Positions 1-8,301 of a stretch of 64,000 nucleotides of DNA are shown here, in pieces. The number at the start of each line of letters is the position of its first letter. Position 1 is the stretch's first letter. The stretch spans positions 1 through 64,000 of the forward strand of contig NZ_JAFMYV010000017.1 of assembly GCF_017353185.1 (NCBI RefSeq), read 5' to 3'. Under the pieces are notes generated by a model. That model did no database searches and was not told the origin of the DNA. It was given only the letters and a program-made list of their open reading frames with translations. The position numbers were made by a program, and so were the translations under genes. This DNA comes from Fibrella rubiginis (lineage in GTDB: Bacteria; Bacteroidota; Bacteroidia; Cytophagales; Spirosomataceae).

Positions 1-186
1 AATTGTGTAATCGATAAATCGACTACTGTGTTTTAGCACGAATTGTGCTTACTTTTTCTGCCAATACGCCAAAGAACTGATCCCTCTTCGAAAACTTTTG
101 AACCGTTGTTCGTCTGTTTCTCTCGATTTGGGACTGCAAAGGTAAGGCGACTTTTAGGGCAGCGCAAGCCCTTGCTTGAAAAAAGT

Positions 187-1818
187 TTAAAAATCTTTTT
201 CCATGAACGGGTAACTCACTGATTTTGGCGATGATAAAGTTTCTTTGATTGTCCGCATAGAAACCCAGCGCAGCAAATTCAACGACGAACCAGCCTTATC
301 ATTGGTTCCTGAGGCTCTTGCACCCCCAAACGGTTGCTGACCAACCACAGCCCCTGTCGGCTTGTCGTTGATATAAAAGTTACCTGCACTGTTTACCAGT
401 CGTTTAGTTAAATAGTCAATAGTAGCCCTGTCTTTTGCCAGAATAGCGCCCGTCAATGCATAGGGTGATGTTTGATCTAGTATGGTTAACGTATCTTCTA
501 ATTGGTCGTCTTCGTATACGTATACTGTCAGTACAGGACCAAACAGTTCGTCACACATAGTTCGGTATTTAGGGTCGGCTACTTGTATGACAGTAGGTTC
601 AATGAAATAGCCTGTCTCTTTGCTGTAGTTACCACCCGCTATGATGGTAGCCCCATCTTTAGTGGCCTGATCGATGTATCCCGTGATCTTATTAAAGGCG
701 CGTTCGTCAATGACAGCGTTGAATAAACATTCGAACTCTTCTACACGGCCCATCTTCTGACTTTTGAGCGTTTCTTGTACACCAGCCCGAATGGCGGCCC
801 ATAAGCTGGTAGGAATGTAGGCTCGTGAGGCAGCCGAGCATTTTTGTCCCTGATACTCAAATGCTCCCCGCACCATAGCTACTACCGCTTCGTCTACATT
901 AGCTGTGTTATGCACGAAAATGAAGTCCTTCCCTCCGGTCTCGCCTACAATCCTCGGATACGATTTGTATTTCGCAATGTTTTGGCCAATTGTTTGCCAA
1001 ATAGTCTGAAACACACTTGTGCTGCCTGTAAAGTGAATGCCAGCAAAATCGGGATGGTTAAAAATAACCTCTCCTGCTTCAGGACCATCTACATAGATCA
1101 GGTTGATTACGCCATCGGGCAGGCCACTCTCCTGCAAGACCTCTACGATTACCTGTGCCGAGTAGGCTTGTGTATAAGCTGGTTTCCAAACAACTGTATT
1201 GCCCATTAACGCTGCTGATGTTGGCAGGTTGCCGGCAATAGCAGTAAAGTTGAATGGGGTCAAAGCAAAAACGAATCCTTCCAGTGGTCTGTATTCTACC
1301 CGATTCCATACTCCCGTTGGCGAGTAGGGTTGCTGTTTATATATTTCTGTTGCGTAATGAACATTAAAGCGCAGAAAATCAATGAGTTCACAAGCAGAAT
1401 CAATTTCAGCCTGATACACATTTTTCGACTGCCCCAGCATAGTGGCTGCGTTGATTTTTGCCCGGTATGGTCCTGCTAATAGTTCAGCGGCTTTTAAGAA
1501 AATGCTCGCCCGGTGTTCCCAGGACATGGCTCCCCAAGCTGCTCTGGCACTCAGTGCAGCGTCAATTGCCTGCTGCACGTGCTCTTTGTCTCCTTCGTTA
1601 ATGTACCCTAGTACATGAGCGTGCTCGTGAGGTGGGGTTACTTTTAACTTATTTTTTGTGAAGACTGATTGACCGTTTATCCACATGGGAAGCTCGCGGG
1701 TTTCAGCTTTGGCCGCCTGTAGGGCATTCCGTAGAGCGGTCCTTTCAACAGAGCCGACACGGTACTCTTTCACTGGCTCATTTGCAGGCTGAGGTACGCT
1801 CAGTAATCCATTGTTCAT
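187..1818 (-). CDS. pruA: L-glutamate gamma-semialdehyde (1-pyrroline-5-carboxylate) dehydrogenase
   Basis: Oxidises glutamate semialdehyde to glutamate with NAD+, the second step of proline degradation, in the cytosol. The 543-aa product is a full-length aldehyde dehydrogenase of the stand-alone P5C dehydrogenase type. The general-base glutamate sits in ETGGKDF (E293) and the catalytic cysteine in GQKCSAASR (C327); a Rossmann NAD domain precedes them and the C-terminal oligomerisation flap follows (QQPFGGARASGTNDKAG). The ATG start lies 16 nt downstream of a good Bacteroidetes -7 box. No proline dehydrogenase gene is adjacent. Family and motifs are seen directly; the physiological role is by family. 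Confidence 0.95.
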   Translation of the reverse strand: MNNGLLSVPQPANEPVKEYRVGSVERTALRNALQAAKAETRELPMWINGQSVFTKNKLKVTPPHEHAHVLGYINEGDKEHVQQAIDAALSARAAWGAMSWEHRASIFLKAAELLAGPYRAKINAATMLGQSKNVYQAEIDSACELIDFLRFNVHYATEIYKQQPYSPTGVWNRVEYRPLEGFVFALTPFNFTAIAGNLPTSAALMGNTVVWKPAYTQAYSAQVIVEVLQESGLPDGVINLIYVDGPEAGEVIFNHPDFAGIHFTGSTSVFQTIWQTIGQNIAKYKSYPRIVGETGGKDFIFVHNTANVDEAVVAMVRGAFEYQGQKCSAASRAYIPTSLWAAIRAGVQETLKSQKMGRVEEFECLFNAVIDERAFNKITGYIDQATKDGATIIAGGNYSKETGYFIEPTVIQVADPKYRTMCDELFGPVLTVYVYEDDQLEDTLTILDQTSPYALTGAILAKDRATIDYLTKRLVNSAGNFYINDKPTGAVVGQQPFGGARASGTNDKAGSSLNLLRWVSMRTIKETLSSPKSVSYPFMEKDF

Positions 1819-1834
1819 TGTGAAGTTTTTCTTT

Positions 1835-1842
1835 CAAAGTTA
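1835..1842 (-). promoter_or_regulatory. Candidate -7 promoter box of pruA (TAACTTTG)
   Basis: On the minus strand the octamer TAACTTTG matches the Bacteroidetes primary sigma -7 consensus TAnnTTTG exactly and lies 16 nt before the pruA ATG. I see no convincing TTG-type -33 element, so this is a motif match only. Confidence 0.4.
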
Positions 1843-1961
1843 ACGGTTTGCCTGTGTATGTTCGGCGTGACCTATTTGTGTAGTCTGTGGGCCTGAGTTT
1901 TGTCGTTCTGTTCCAGTGGGTTTACGTAACTTGCGAACTAGTTTTTCGCTCTTTTTTGCCC

Positions 1962-3266
1962 ATGAAATTTTACAGCACGAACTCACCAAATCAGCTTGTT
2001 TCGTCACAGGAGGCACTTTTTCAAAGCCTTCCTGCCGATGGTGGTCTGTATATGCCCGAATCTATTCCCGTATTGCCCACCTCGTTTCTGAGTGATTTGT
2101 CGGGGCGGTCGTTGCCAGAGATAGCTTCTGTCCTGACTTCACTTTGGCTGGGCGATGAACTGACTGCATCTGATATTGATACGCTTGTTACACGTGCCTT
2201 TCCGTTTGATACACCTTTGGTTGAACTTGAAGCAGATCGACTCTATGCGCTTGAACTGTTTCATGGCCCTTCATTAGCTTTTAAAGACATAGGTGCCCGT
2301 TTTATGGCGGGTTTGATGTCACATTATGCTGACAGACTCTCGCGTGAGATACATATTCTGGTGGCTACTTCAGGAGACACTGGCGGAGCCGTTGCGATGG
2401 GCTTTCACAATGTTTCTGGCGTTCGGGTCTCTATTCTCTACCCAAAAGGGCGAGTGAGTTTGCTGCAAGAAAAACAATTGACTACCCTGGGGGGAAACAT
2501 ACAAGCGTATGAAGTAGACGGTTCGTTTGATGATTGCCAGACTATAGTCAAACGGGCTTTTCTAGATCCGGAGCTATCACAAGCTTATTCACTTTCCTCG
2601 GCTAACTCTATCAACATTTTCCGGCTTATTCCTCAAAGTTTCTATTACCTGAGGGCTATAGCTCAGTTAGCTAAAAATCATCTGCCAGTGGCTTTCTCTG
2701 TTCCTAGCGGCAACTTTGGTAATCTTAGCGCAGGAGTTTTGGCCTGGCGAATGGGCATGCCTGCACAGGCATTCATTGCATCGACTAACGTAAATAAAGT
2801 GGTGCCCAGTTACTTGCAGACAGGACAGTATGTTCCAATGGCTTCACTGGCTACGCTATCAAATGCGATGGATGTGGGAAACCCCAGCAACTTTGTCCGG
2901 CTCCAGCACCTTTTCAGCAATAACACTAGTGCGCTTTCTTCACAAGTGAAGGGGTATTTTTTCACTGATGATGAGACAGTTAGCGAAATGCTTCTATTAC
3001 GTGATCGCTACAATTACCTGGCTTGTCCACACACGGCGGTGGGCTTGTTAGGCTTACAGAGTTATCAACAAAACAGTGTGGATAACTGCGGAATTGCGTT
3101 GGTAACTGCCCATCCTGCCAAGTTTAGCCCTGCTGTTGATGAAATATTGGGTCAGACAGTGGAGGTGCCGGATCGGCTGGCTATTCTCAGTGAACGCCAG
3201 AAGCAGGTAACGACTATACCTGCCACATTTGAGGCTTTCAAAGAAGTTTTGCTCCAAGTTGTCTAG
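1962..3266 (+). CDS. thrC: Threonine synthase
   Basis: PLP enzyme converting O-phosphohomoserine to threonine, the last step of threonine biosynthesis. The frame is open from 1887, but the family N-terminus (MKFYSTNSPNQ, then the DGGLYMPE motif) starts at the ATG at 1962, giving 434 aa. The PLP lysine is in HGPSLAFKDIG (about K108) and the phosphate-binding loop in ATSGDTGGAV. It stands alone here, with no homoserine kinase or aspartokinase neighbour, and ends in a strong terminator. It is divergent from pruA. Confidence 0.95.
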   Translation: MKFYSTNSPNQLVSSQEALFQSLPADGGLYMPESIPVLPTSFLSDLSGRSLPEIASVLTSLWLGDELTASDIDTLVTRAFPFDTPLVELEADRLYALELFHGPSLAFKDIGARFMAGLMSHYADRLSREIHILVATSGDTGGAVAMGFHNVSGVRVSILYPKGRVSLLQEKQLTTLGGNIQAYEVDGSFDDCQTIVKRAFLDPELSQAYSLSSANSINIFRLIPQSFYYLRAIAQLAKNHLPVAFSVPSGNFGNLSAGVLAWRMGMPAQAFIASTNVNKVVPSYLQTGQYVPMASLATLSNAMDVGNPSNFVRLQHLFSNNTSALSSQVKGYFFTDDETVSEMLLLRDRYNYLACPHTAVGLLGLQSYQQNSVDNCGIALVTAHPAKFSPAVDEILGQTVEVPDRLAILSERQKQVTTIPATFEAFKEVLLQVV

Positions 3267-3290
3267 CCTGATACAGCCACTTATCCACAA

Positions 3291-3328
3291 CAAAGCCCCG
3301 GACCTGTTGGTAACCGGGGCTTTGTTTT
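3291..3328 (+). terminator. Intrinsic terminator after thrC
   Basis: Perfect 11-bp stem (3291-3301 with 3314-3324, CAAAGCCCCGG) with a 12-nt loop, followed by TTTT, 24 nt after the thrC stop. It can also serve the convergent TPR gene. Confidence 0.85.
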
Positions 3329-3352
3329 ACGGAAAATCTTTCCCCTGAACAA

Positions 3353-5179
3353 TCAGTTCACAACGTCGCCGCGAAGTTGCCGAATGCGTTTACGCGACTC
3401 GGCGGCAAAAATGCTGCCTGGGTAACTAGTGAGCAGTTGCTCATATAACTTCAATGCGGTGGCACTGTCCTTTTTTCGTTCATCGACAATTTTAGCTTCT
3501 TCGTAGAGCGCGTCATCAGCCAGGATATCCATCGGATATTTCTCTACAATGGTTTTCAGGTTGAGCAAGGCTTCATCCACTTTGTTTTGCTTCAACTGCA
3601 CTTTCGCCTGAAGCCACCGCAATTCATCAGCTAGTGTATGTTGCTCGTATTTCTTTAGCATCACATCAACTTGCGCGGATGCTTCATCCAGTTTGTTTTG
3701 AAATAGCAGTAGGTCAATCGCTGCGTAGTCTCGCATTGCGTTTTCGGTACTGTCCAGGCCTGTATTATCCAGAATCAGCATACTCAGTTGCTCAGCGTCA
3801 TTGGCAATTTCGCGGGTAGTAGCCATTTTCAACACATCCAAAACAGATTTGGCTAATGTGAAATCACCTTTATAATAGTGGAGTTTAGCATTACGTAATT
3901 TGGCTTCGTAGCCTAGTAAATCGTCTTTCTGCGACTTTTCCACTTGTGAATATAGCAACGTTGATTCCCAAGGTTCGTTCTTCAACAGGTATACATCGCC
4001 TTTATCTAACTTGCACTTATCCACAAATTGCTGGTCACTCTTCCCCATCGTGATAGCCTGATCAAGCATGACGATAGCCGAGTCTTTTTCGTCAAGGTAG
4101 TTGGCATACAGGTTCGCCGAACTGCGAAGGGCGTCGAGTGTTTTAGGTGTCACACCCACTTCGGTCAACACACGCTGATAGGCTCGTATGAGTTGCCTTA
4201 TCTCTGTCTTTTCGACGGGGTATGTGTTTTTCACCTGCTCTTCGCGTGCATTCACCAGCATACGTCGGGCATAGGGATAAAAGGCTCCCTGTGGATGATT
4301 AGCAATAATGTACTCGTAGGCATCTACAGCCGTCTTATATTCTTTGTTGGTCATGGCCAGGCCCGCCAATTCAAACACTTTCGCACCAGCCAGTTTCATC
4401 CGCTTGTCCATGGCCTTTTCCTGAAGCAGTGCCCGGCTAAACTTCTGCTTTTGGAGATAGTACCATGTAAGCATATCGTTCATAGCCATCGACTCAGGCG
4501 ACTTCTGAACTTCAGCATAGAGTACTTTTTCCAACAGTGGCTCATCTTTAGTGTTGATAACTGTCTGAAAAGCGCCCTGTACCCGTTCACGTTGATCATT
4601 GCGTTCAGCTAACGGTAGTAATGTCTCTATCCAAGCAGTAAGGTTGTTTTTAGAGCGATAGAGCGTCGCTAACTCTTCAGCCATAACCGAACGGTCGTTC
4701 GTAACAGTTTGCGCTCGTTGTAGTGCCTGTATAGCCTGATCAGTTGCTCCAACGTCTACAAGTAACTCTCCAAGGCGGGCTACACGCACGGGATCATTCT
4801 TGCTGTATTCATATGCCTGTTCATAGAGCTTGTTGCTGGCCGTGGTATCGCTGCTGGTCTCACGGATGCGACTTGCCAACAACACTAAAGCCTGCGCCCG
4901 TACAGGACCGTTTACTTTAGCCCATTTTTTCAACTGCTTATCAGCCTCATCACTCCTTTTAGCTTTTGTCAAGCTAGTGATGTATCTATTCATCAACGGC
5001 CAGGCTATGCTTATTTCTTCATCTGCCCGGCGCATTCGTTTGCTGTATTCGGCAGCGGCCTTTTCAAACTCGCCCTTTTGAAAATACTCATCGGCCAATG
5101 CCTCTTCAGATTGGGCCTGCACCAACTTGGTCAGAAGCAGCAACCCAGCCAACACTAATCCACAAGCCCTATTTTTCAT
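3353..5179 (-). CDS. Secreted tetratricopeptide-repeat protein
   Basis: 608-aa protein with a Sec signal peptide (hydrophobic residues 7-20, AQA-type cleavage near residue 22) followed almost entirely by helical TPR-like repeats. Examples are EALADEYFQKGEFEKAAAEY at the start and ADDALYEEAKIVDERKKDSA near the end, a pattern like YbgF/BamD outer-membrane TPR proteins. A periplasmic scaffold role is inferred; no partner gene is adjacent. The gene begins at the edge of the candidate origin. Confidence 0.8.
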   Translation of the reverse strand: MKNRACGLVLAGLLLLTKLVQAQSEEALADEYFQKGEFEKAAAEYSKRMRRADEEISIAWPLMNRYITSLTKAKRSDEADKQLKKWAKVNGPVRAQALVLLASRIRETSSDTTASNKLYEQAYEYSKNDPVRVARLGELLVDVGATDQAIQALQRAQTVTNDRSVMAEELATLYRSKNNLTAWIETLLPLAERNDQRERVQGAFQTVINTKDEPLLEKVLYAEVQKSPESMAMNDMLTWYYLQKQKFSRALLQEKAMDKRMKLAGAKVFELAGLAMTNKEYKTAVDAYEYIIANHPQGAFYPYARRMLVNAREEQVKNTYPVEKTEIRQLIRAYQRVLTEVGVTPKTLDALRSSANLYANYLDEKDSAIVMLDQAITMGKSDQQFVDKCKLDKGDVYLLKNEPWESTLLYSQVEKSQKDDLLGYEAKLRNAKLHYYKGDFTLAKSVLDVLKMATTREIANDAEQLSMLILDNTGLDSTENAMRDYAAIDLLLFQNKLDEASAQVDVMLKKYEQHTLADELRWLQAKVQLKQNKVDEALLNLKTIVEKYPMDILADDALYEEAKIVDERKKDSATALKLYEQLLTSYPGSIFAAESRKRIRQLRGDVVN

Positions 5180-5640
5180 TTTATAAGAAGGTTTATTAAA
5201 ACAAACTATTAGAGTTATTAGCGCTGTGCATAAGTGAACAACTCAGTTATCCACTTTGTACTGAAAACACTGTGAACAACTTTTGCTGGTTATCCACTGT
5301 ATTAGTCAGGTTATTAACACTAAAACAGCCTATAAACAGCGATTTAGGCAGTTTTCCACATTTATCTAGACAAGCTGATGTGTATTTGTCGAAAACTTTT
5401 CTCAACAAAATTGTCCGATGATAAGCCATTGTGAACCTGTCTAAAACACGGCTGTTTTGCACACGTCCACCTGTTGATAACGTTGAATTGTGAAGAACTC
5501 AGTCTTAATCCACAAAATTCATGCTACCATCTTGACGATTTCCACAAGTTATGAACACTTATCCACGCCGTTTTGCACATGAAATCGGCGAAAAATATAG
5601 TTTAAATTGACCTTTTTTAAGATTGACCCGCTTCAACGGA
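5180..5640. other. Candidate chromosomal replication origin (oriC): DnaA-box cluster plus AT-rich segment
   Basis: Non-coding block of about 600 bp. Nine-mers one base from TTATCCACA lie at 5225-5233 (-), 5247-5255, 5290-5298, 5352-5360, 5472-5480 (-), 5506-5514 and 5559-5567. Weaker ones lie at 5271, 5311, 5455, 5538 and 5571. The cluster ends in an AT-rich stretch (about 5590-5622) suited to duplex unwinding, which contains a repeated ATTGACC. Perfect boxes occur in the flank at 1677, 3077, 3281 and 4017. mnmG, a classic origin neighbour, starts 4.5 kb to the right and a parS-like site lies beside it. The box density is seen directly; origin function is inferred. Confidence 0.7.
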
Positions 5641-5727
5641 GTAAGACCATTAGTGGCTGCGTTATCTATCCTTTGATCCTATTCTAGCTAACTCTGTAAG
5701 AGTTTTATAAAACCATCAATTGAAAAT

Positions 5728-5763
5728 GGCCTGCCAAAACCCATATAGGTCTTAGCAGGCCGT
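5728..5763 (-). terminator. Terminator of the Ig-like lipoprotein operon
   Basis: GGCCTGC (5728-5734) pairs with GCAGGCC (5755-5761). Read leftward, the stem is followed by ATTTTCAA. It lies 24 nt past the stop of the minus-strand gene and separates the operon from the origin block. Confidence 0.6.
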
Positions 5764-5784
5764 TCAATACGTTCGACTATTCGC

Positions 5785-7419
5785 TTAGTATGTTATGTCG
5801 ATATCGTCCAGTTCAAAATTCTGCTTGATAAGCAATTTGTCGGATAGGTAAATGATTGGTTCGGCGGGGATACGAAATTCATACCGGCCTGTGTCCCACT
5901 TATTATTATTGTTTGTGTCAATAATAAGCCGAAGTCGATACCGGCCTGGTTTGAGGTTTCGGAACGTGTACGTTGGTGTGTCCCGTAAGCGCCGAGCCAC
6001 TGTTTTTTGCTCATCAATCAATTCCAGAATATAATGTGGTTCTTTCGTAATGACCTGTCCGCGTACCAGACCAAAGTTCTCTGGGTCAGCAATAGGGTAG
6101 GTAATTGTAGTGGTTGTGATGGTATCGCCCAGTACAGAGGTGAATGCATCCTTGCTGATTTTGAAACGAACGAACTTGCGGGCTTTTGTCGCGAACTGAT
6201 TTGTTAATTCAGTCAAGGTTGTGTTGAATGTGCTCGACTTTGCCAATGTTAAATCACCTTTGGTTAGGCTATCAACGGATATCTGTATTCGCTTTGGGTC
6301 AACGTTTTTAACTGGCTTAGAGAATTTCAACACCCAATCAAAATCGGGCTCAACGGGCTCATTTGGCGCTGGAACAGGTTTAAAGCTAAACTCTTCAGGC
6401 TTTTCCCGTTTTGATTTTGGCCTAAAACTGATTGTGTGCCTCAAATTGGTTTCAGTGCCTAAAGAATCACGCACAGCAATACGCACACCAACGGTATCGG
6501 CCGTCTGAACCGTTCTGAAGAACTTAATCTGATTGGCCGAAAGCAACATTGACGCCATACTGTCGGCTGGATTTCTGAAGGCAACTGAGTAGGATTCAAT
6601 GCCTTTACTCAGGTTGACAACGTAGCTGTCTGACCTTGATTCGTTTCTGCTAATACGTGGCGTGGTATTGTTTTGATTAAAGAGATAAACCTGGACATCA
6701 GAAATGTTTTGGTTTAGCTTGATCCGCTTCGACGCGAATCCAACAGTTTCTGACTGAGCGTTGAAAACAAAATTGTTATTCTGGTCTGTGAAAGCGATCA
6801 CATCATACTCTCCACCCCGGATATTCTCAATCTGAAATCGACCCGACGTATCTGTTTTGCTGTAGTAAATTGGTTTATTCTTCACCGCATCGAGTGTATC
6901 GCGGGGGGCATACAAGCCTACCAGTGTGCCTGCCGGAGTAGTAGTACCGCTGACAATATCACTTACCTGGCCACTAATAGAGAGTGAATCCAGCAGGTTT
7001 CCTGTACTAAAAACCAGTTTCATATTCGTAGCTGGGTTCCGTTCTGTGGCGTCTTTAATAGCATCAGTAAAACTGATGGTGTAGGTGGTGCTGTCTTTCA
7101 GCGGTTCATTAAACGTCAGTACTACGCTTGTGGGTTTAACCTTGTAGTCGAACGTAATGCCACTACCGGGTGTAATGATTACTTTTTGTGGCAGGTTTTC
7201 AGCAGTGATGTACTCATTAAAAAAAAGTTCTACCTGCTTAGGCTTTACGTTTCGCGCCCTCATTTTTGGGTAGCTGTCGATCAGTTTTGGTGCCAGTGTG
7301 TCTTTTTTACCTCCTGGTGGCTGAGCAACCTGAGCGCAGTTACTGGCCACGTAAAGCACAATTGATAATAGTAGAACGCTCAGTAAAGATGGCGTTCGTA
7401 TTGGTGGACGGTGGGTCAT
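5785..7419 (-). CDS. Ig-like (SbsA-type) domain lipoprotein
   Basis: 544-aa cell-envelope lipoprotein. A hydrophobic N-terminus (residues 12-26) leads to Cys28, followed by the family pattern PPGGKKDTLAPKLIDSYP. An SbsA-type Ig domain (about 40-140) has the typical NEPLKDSTTYTISF strand. A carboxypeptidase-regulatory-like beta domain (about 150-250) and further beta-rich segments follow. Its ATG overlaps the stop of the methyltransferase gene by 4 nt, so the two are translationally coupled. The family is common in Bacteroidetes; its function is not known to me. Confidence 0.85.
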   Translation of the reverse strand: MTHRPPIRTPSLLSVLLLSIVLYVASNCAQVAQPPGGKKDTLAPKLIDSYPKMRARNVKPKQVELFFNEYITAENLPQKVIITPGSGITFDYKVKPTSVVLTFNEPLKDSTTYTISFTDAIKDATERNPATNMKLVFSTGNLLDSLSISGQVSDIVSGTTTPAGTLVGLYAPRDTLDAVKNKPIYYSKTDTSGRFQIENIRGGEYDVIAFTDQNNNFVFNAQSETVGFASKRIKLNQNISDVQVYLFNQNNTTPRISRNESRSDSYVVNLSKGIESYSVAFRNPADSMASMLLSANQIKFFRTVQTADTVGVRIAVRDSLGTETNLRHTISFRPKSKREKPEEFSFKPVPAPNEPVEPDFDWVLKFSKPVKNVDPKRIQISVDSLTKGDLTLAKSSTFNTTLTELTNQFATKARKFVRFKISKDAFTSVLGDTITTTTITYPIADPENFGLVRGQVITKEPHYILELIDEQKTVARRLRDTPTYTFRNLKPGRYRLRLIIDTNNNNKWDTGRYEFRIPAEPIIYLSDKLLIKQNFELDDIDITY

Positions 7420-8300
7420 TTTACTTTCCTGAACAGATAAGTCAAACTCGAATAATTGCCGGTTTCGGCTGCTTCATGATTAGATGCCAACCCTGCTTTT
7501 AAACTATCCAGATACCGAATCCGACCATCGCGTGCCTTAGTGCTCATAAGTGAAATGTAATAGGCATCAAATTTCATTGGTACTTGTCTTTCGAGGACGA
7601 AGCCTTCACTTTCAACTAATCGCTTCATCACCTCGGGCATAAAATGATATAGGTGCCGTGGCACATCATATGCCGCCCAGTGTTCCTTAAACCGTCTGGC
7701 ATCGTATGAGGCAGGATTTGGTACGGCTATAATCAAGCTCCCTCCTACCCTCAACGATTGGTTAAACAGTCTGGTCGTTGTTTTCAGATCTGCTACATGT
7801 TCTAATACGTGCCATAATGTAATAACGTCGAAAGGGCCGGAAGACTGGATAGTTTTAACATCGTTTATGATTGCCTTTCCTATTCTGTTAGTAGCTAGTT
7901 TTCGGGCGTCGGGATCAGGTTCGTAACCCTGTACAGTCCATCCTTTCTTCTGACAAGTTTCCAGAAACGCACCAGTTCCGCAACCATAGTCGAGCACACG
8001 TCCTATCTGTCTGATAGATTCACGAATCATTTTTTCCTTCTGCTGCAATGTGAACGACCGAACTGTACGGTAGGCAAAGTCCATTAAGCCATCACGTGTG
8101 TCATCGTGCGAAATGTATGCATCGGACTGGTAATAGTGGCCAATGGTTGTGGCGTCTGGTCGGGGGTTGGTTAGCAGCAAATTGCAGTTGATGCACTGCT
8201 GAATACAAAAGACACGCTGGCTAACCAGCGTGTCGGTGCATTTGATATACGGTATAAACTGGTTTCCGCCACAAAGCGGACATTCGGTGATTTCTTCCAC
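7416..8300 (-). CDS. Class I SAM-dependent methyltransferase with N-terminal zinc ribbon
   Basis: About 295 aa. An N-terminal Cys4 ribbon (CPLCGG, then CINC about 30 residues later, then NPRP) is followed by a Rossmann methyltransferase fold with motif I VLDYGCGTGAFLE and the motif IV region DVITLWHVLEHV. The open frame extends to an ATG at 8354, inside mnmG. The GTG at 8300, one nt after the mnmG stop, puts CPLCG seven residues from the start as in relatives, so I choose it. The substrate is unknown. Confidence 0.85.
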   Translation of the reverse strand: MEEITECPLCGGNQFIPYIKCTDTLVSQRVFCIQQCINCNLLLTNPRPDATTIGHYYQSDAYISHDDTRDGLMDFAYRTVRSFTLQQKEKMIRESIRQIGRVLDYGCGTGAFLETCQKKGWTVQGYEPDPDARKLATNRIGKAIINDVKTIQSSGPFDVITLWHVLEHVADLKTTTRLFNQSLRVGGSLIIAVPNPASYDARRFKEHWAAYDVPRHLYHFMPEVMKRLVESEGFVLERQVPMKFDAYYISLMSTKARDGRIRYLDSLKAGLASNHEAAETGNYSSLTYLFRKVK

Positions 8301-8301
8301 G

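Noticed and set aside
5247..5462. A 71-codon leftward open frame inside the DnaA-box cluster
   Set aside because: It consists of the box-rich DNA read in one frame and has no domain or start context; origin-type DNA explains it better.
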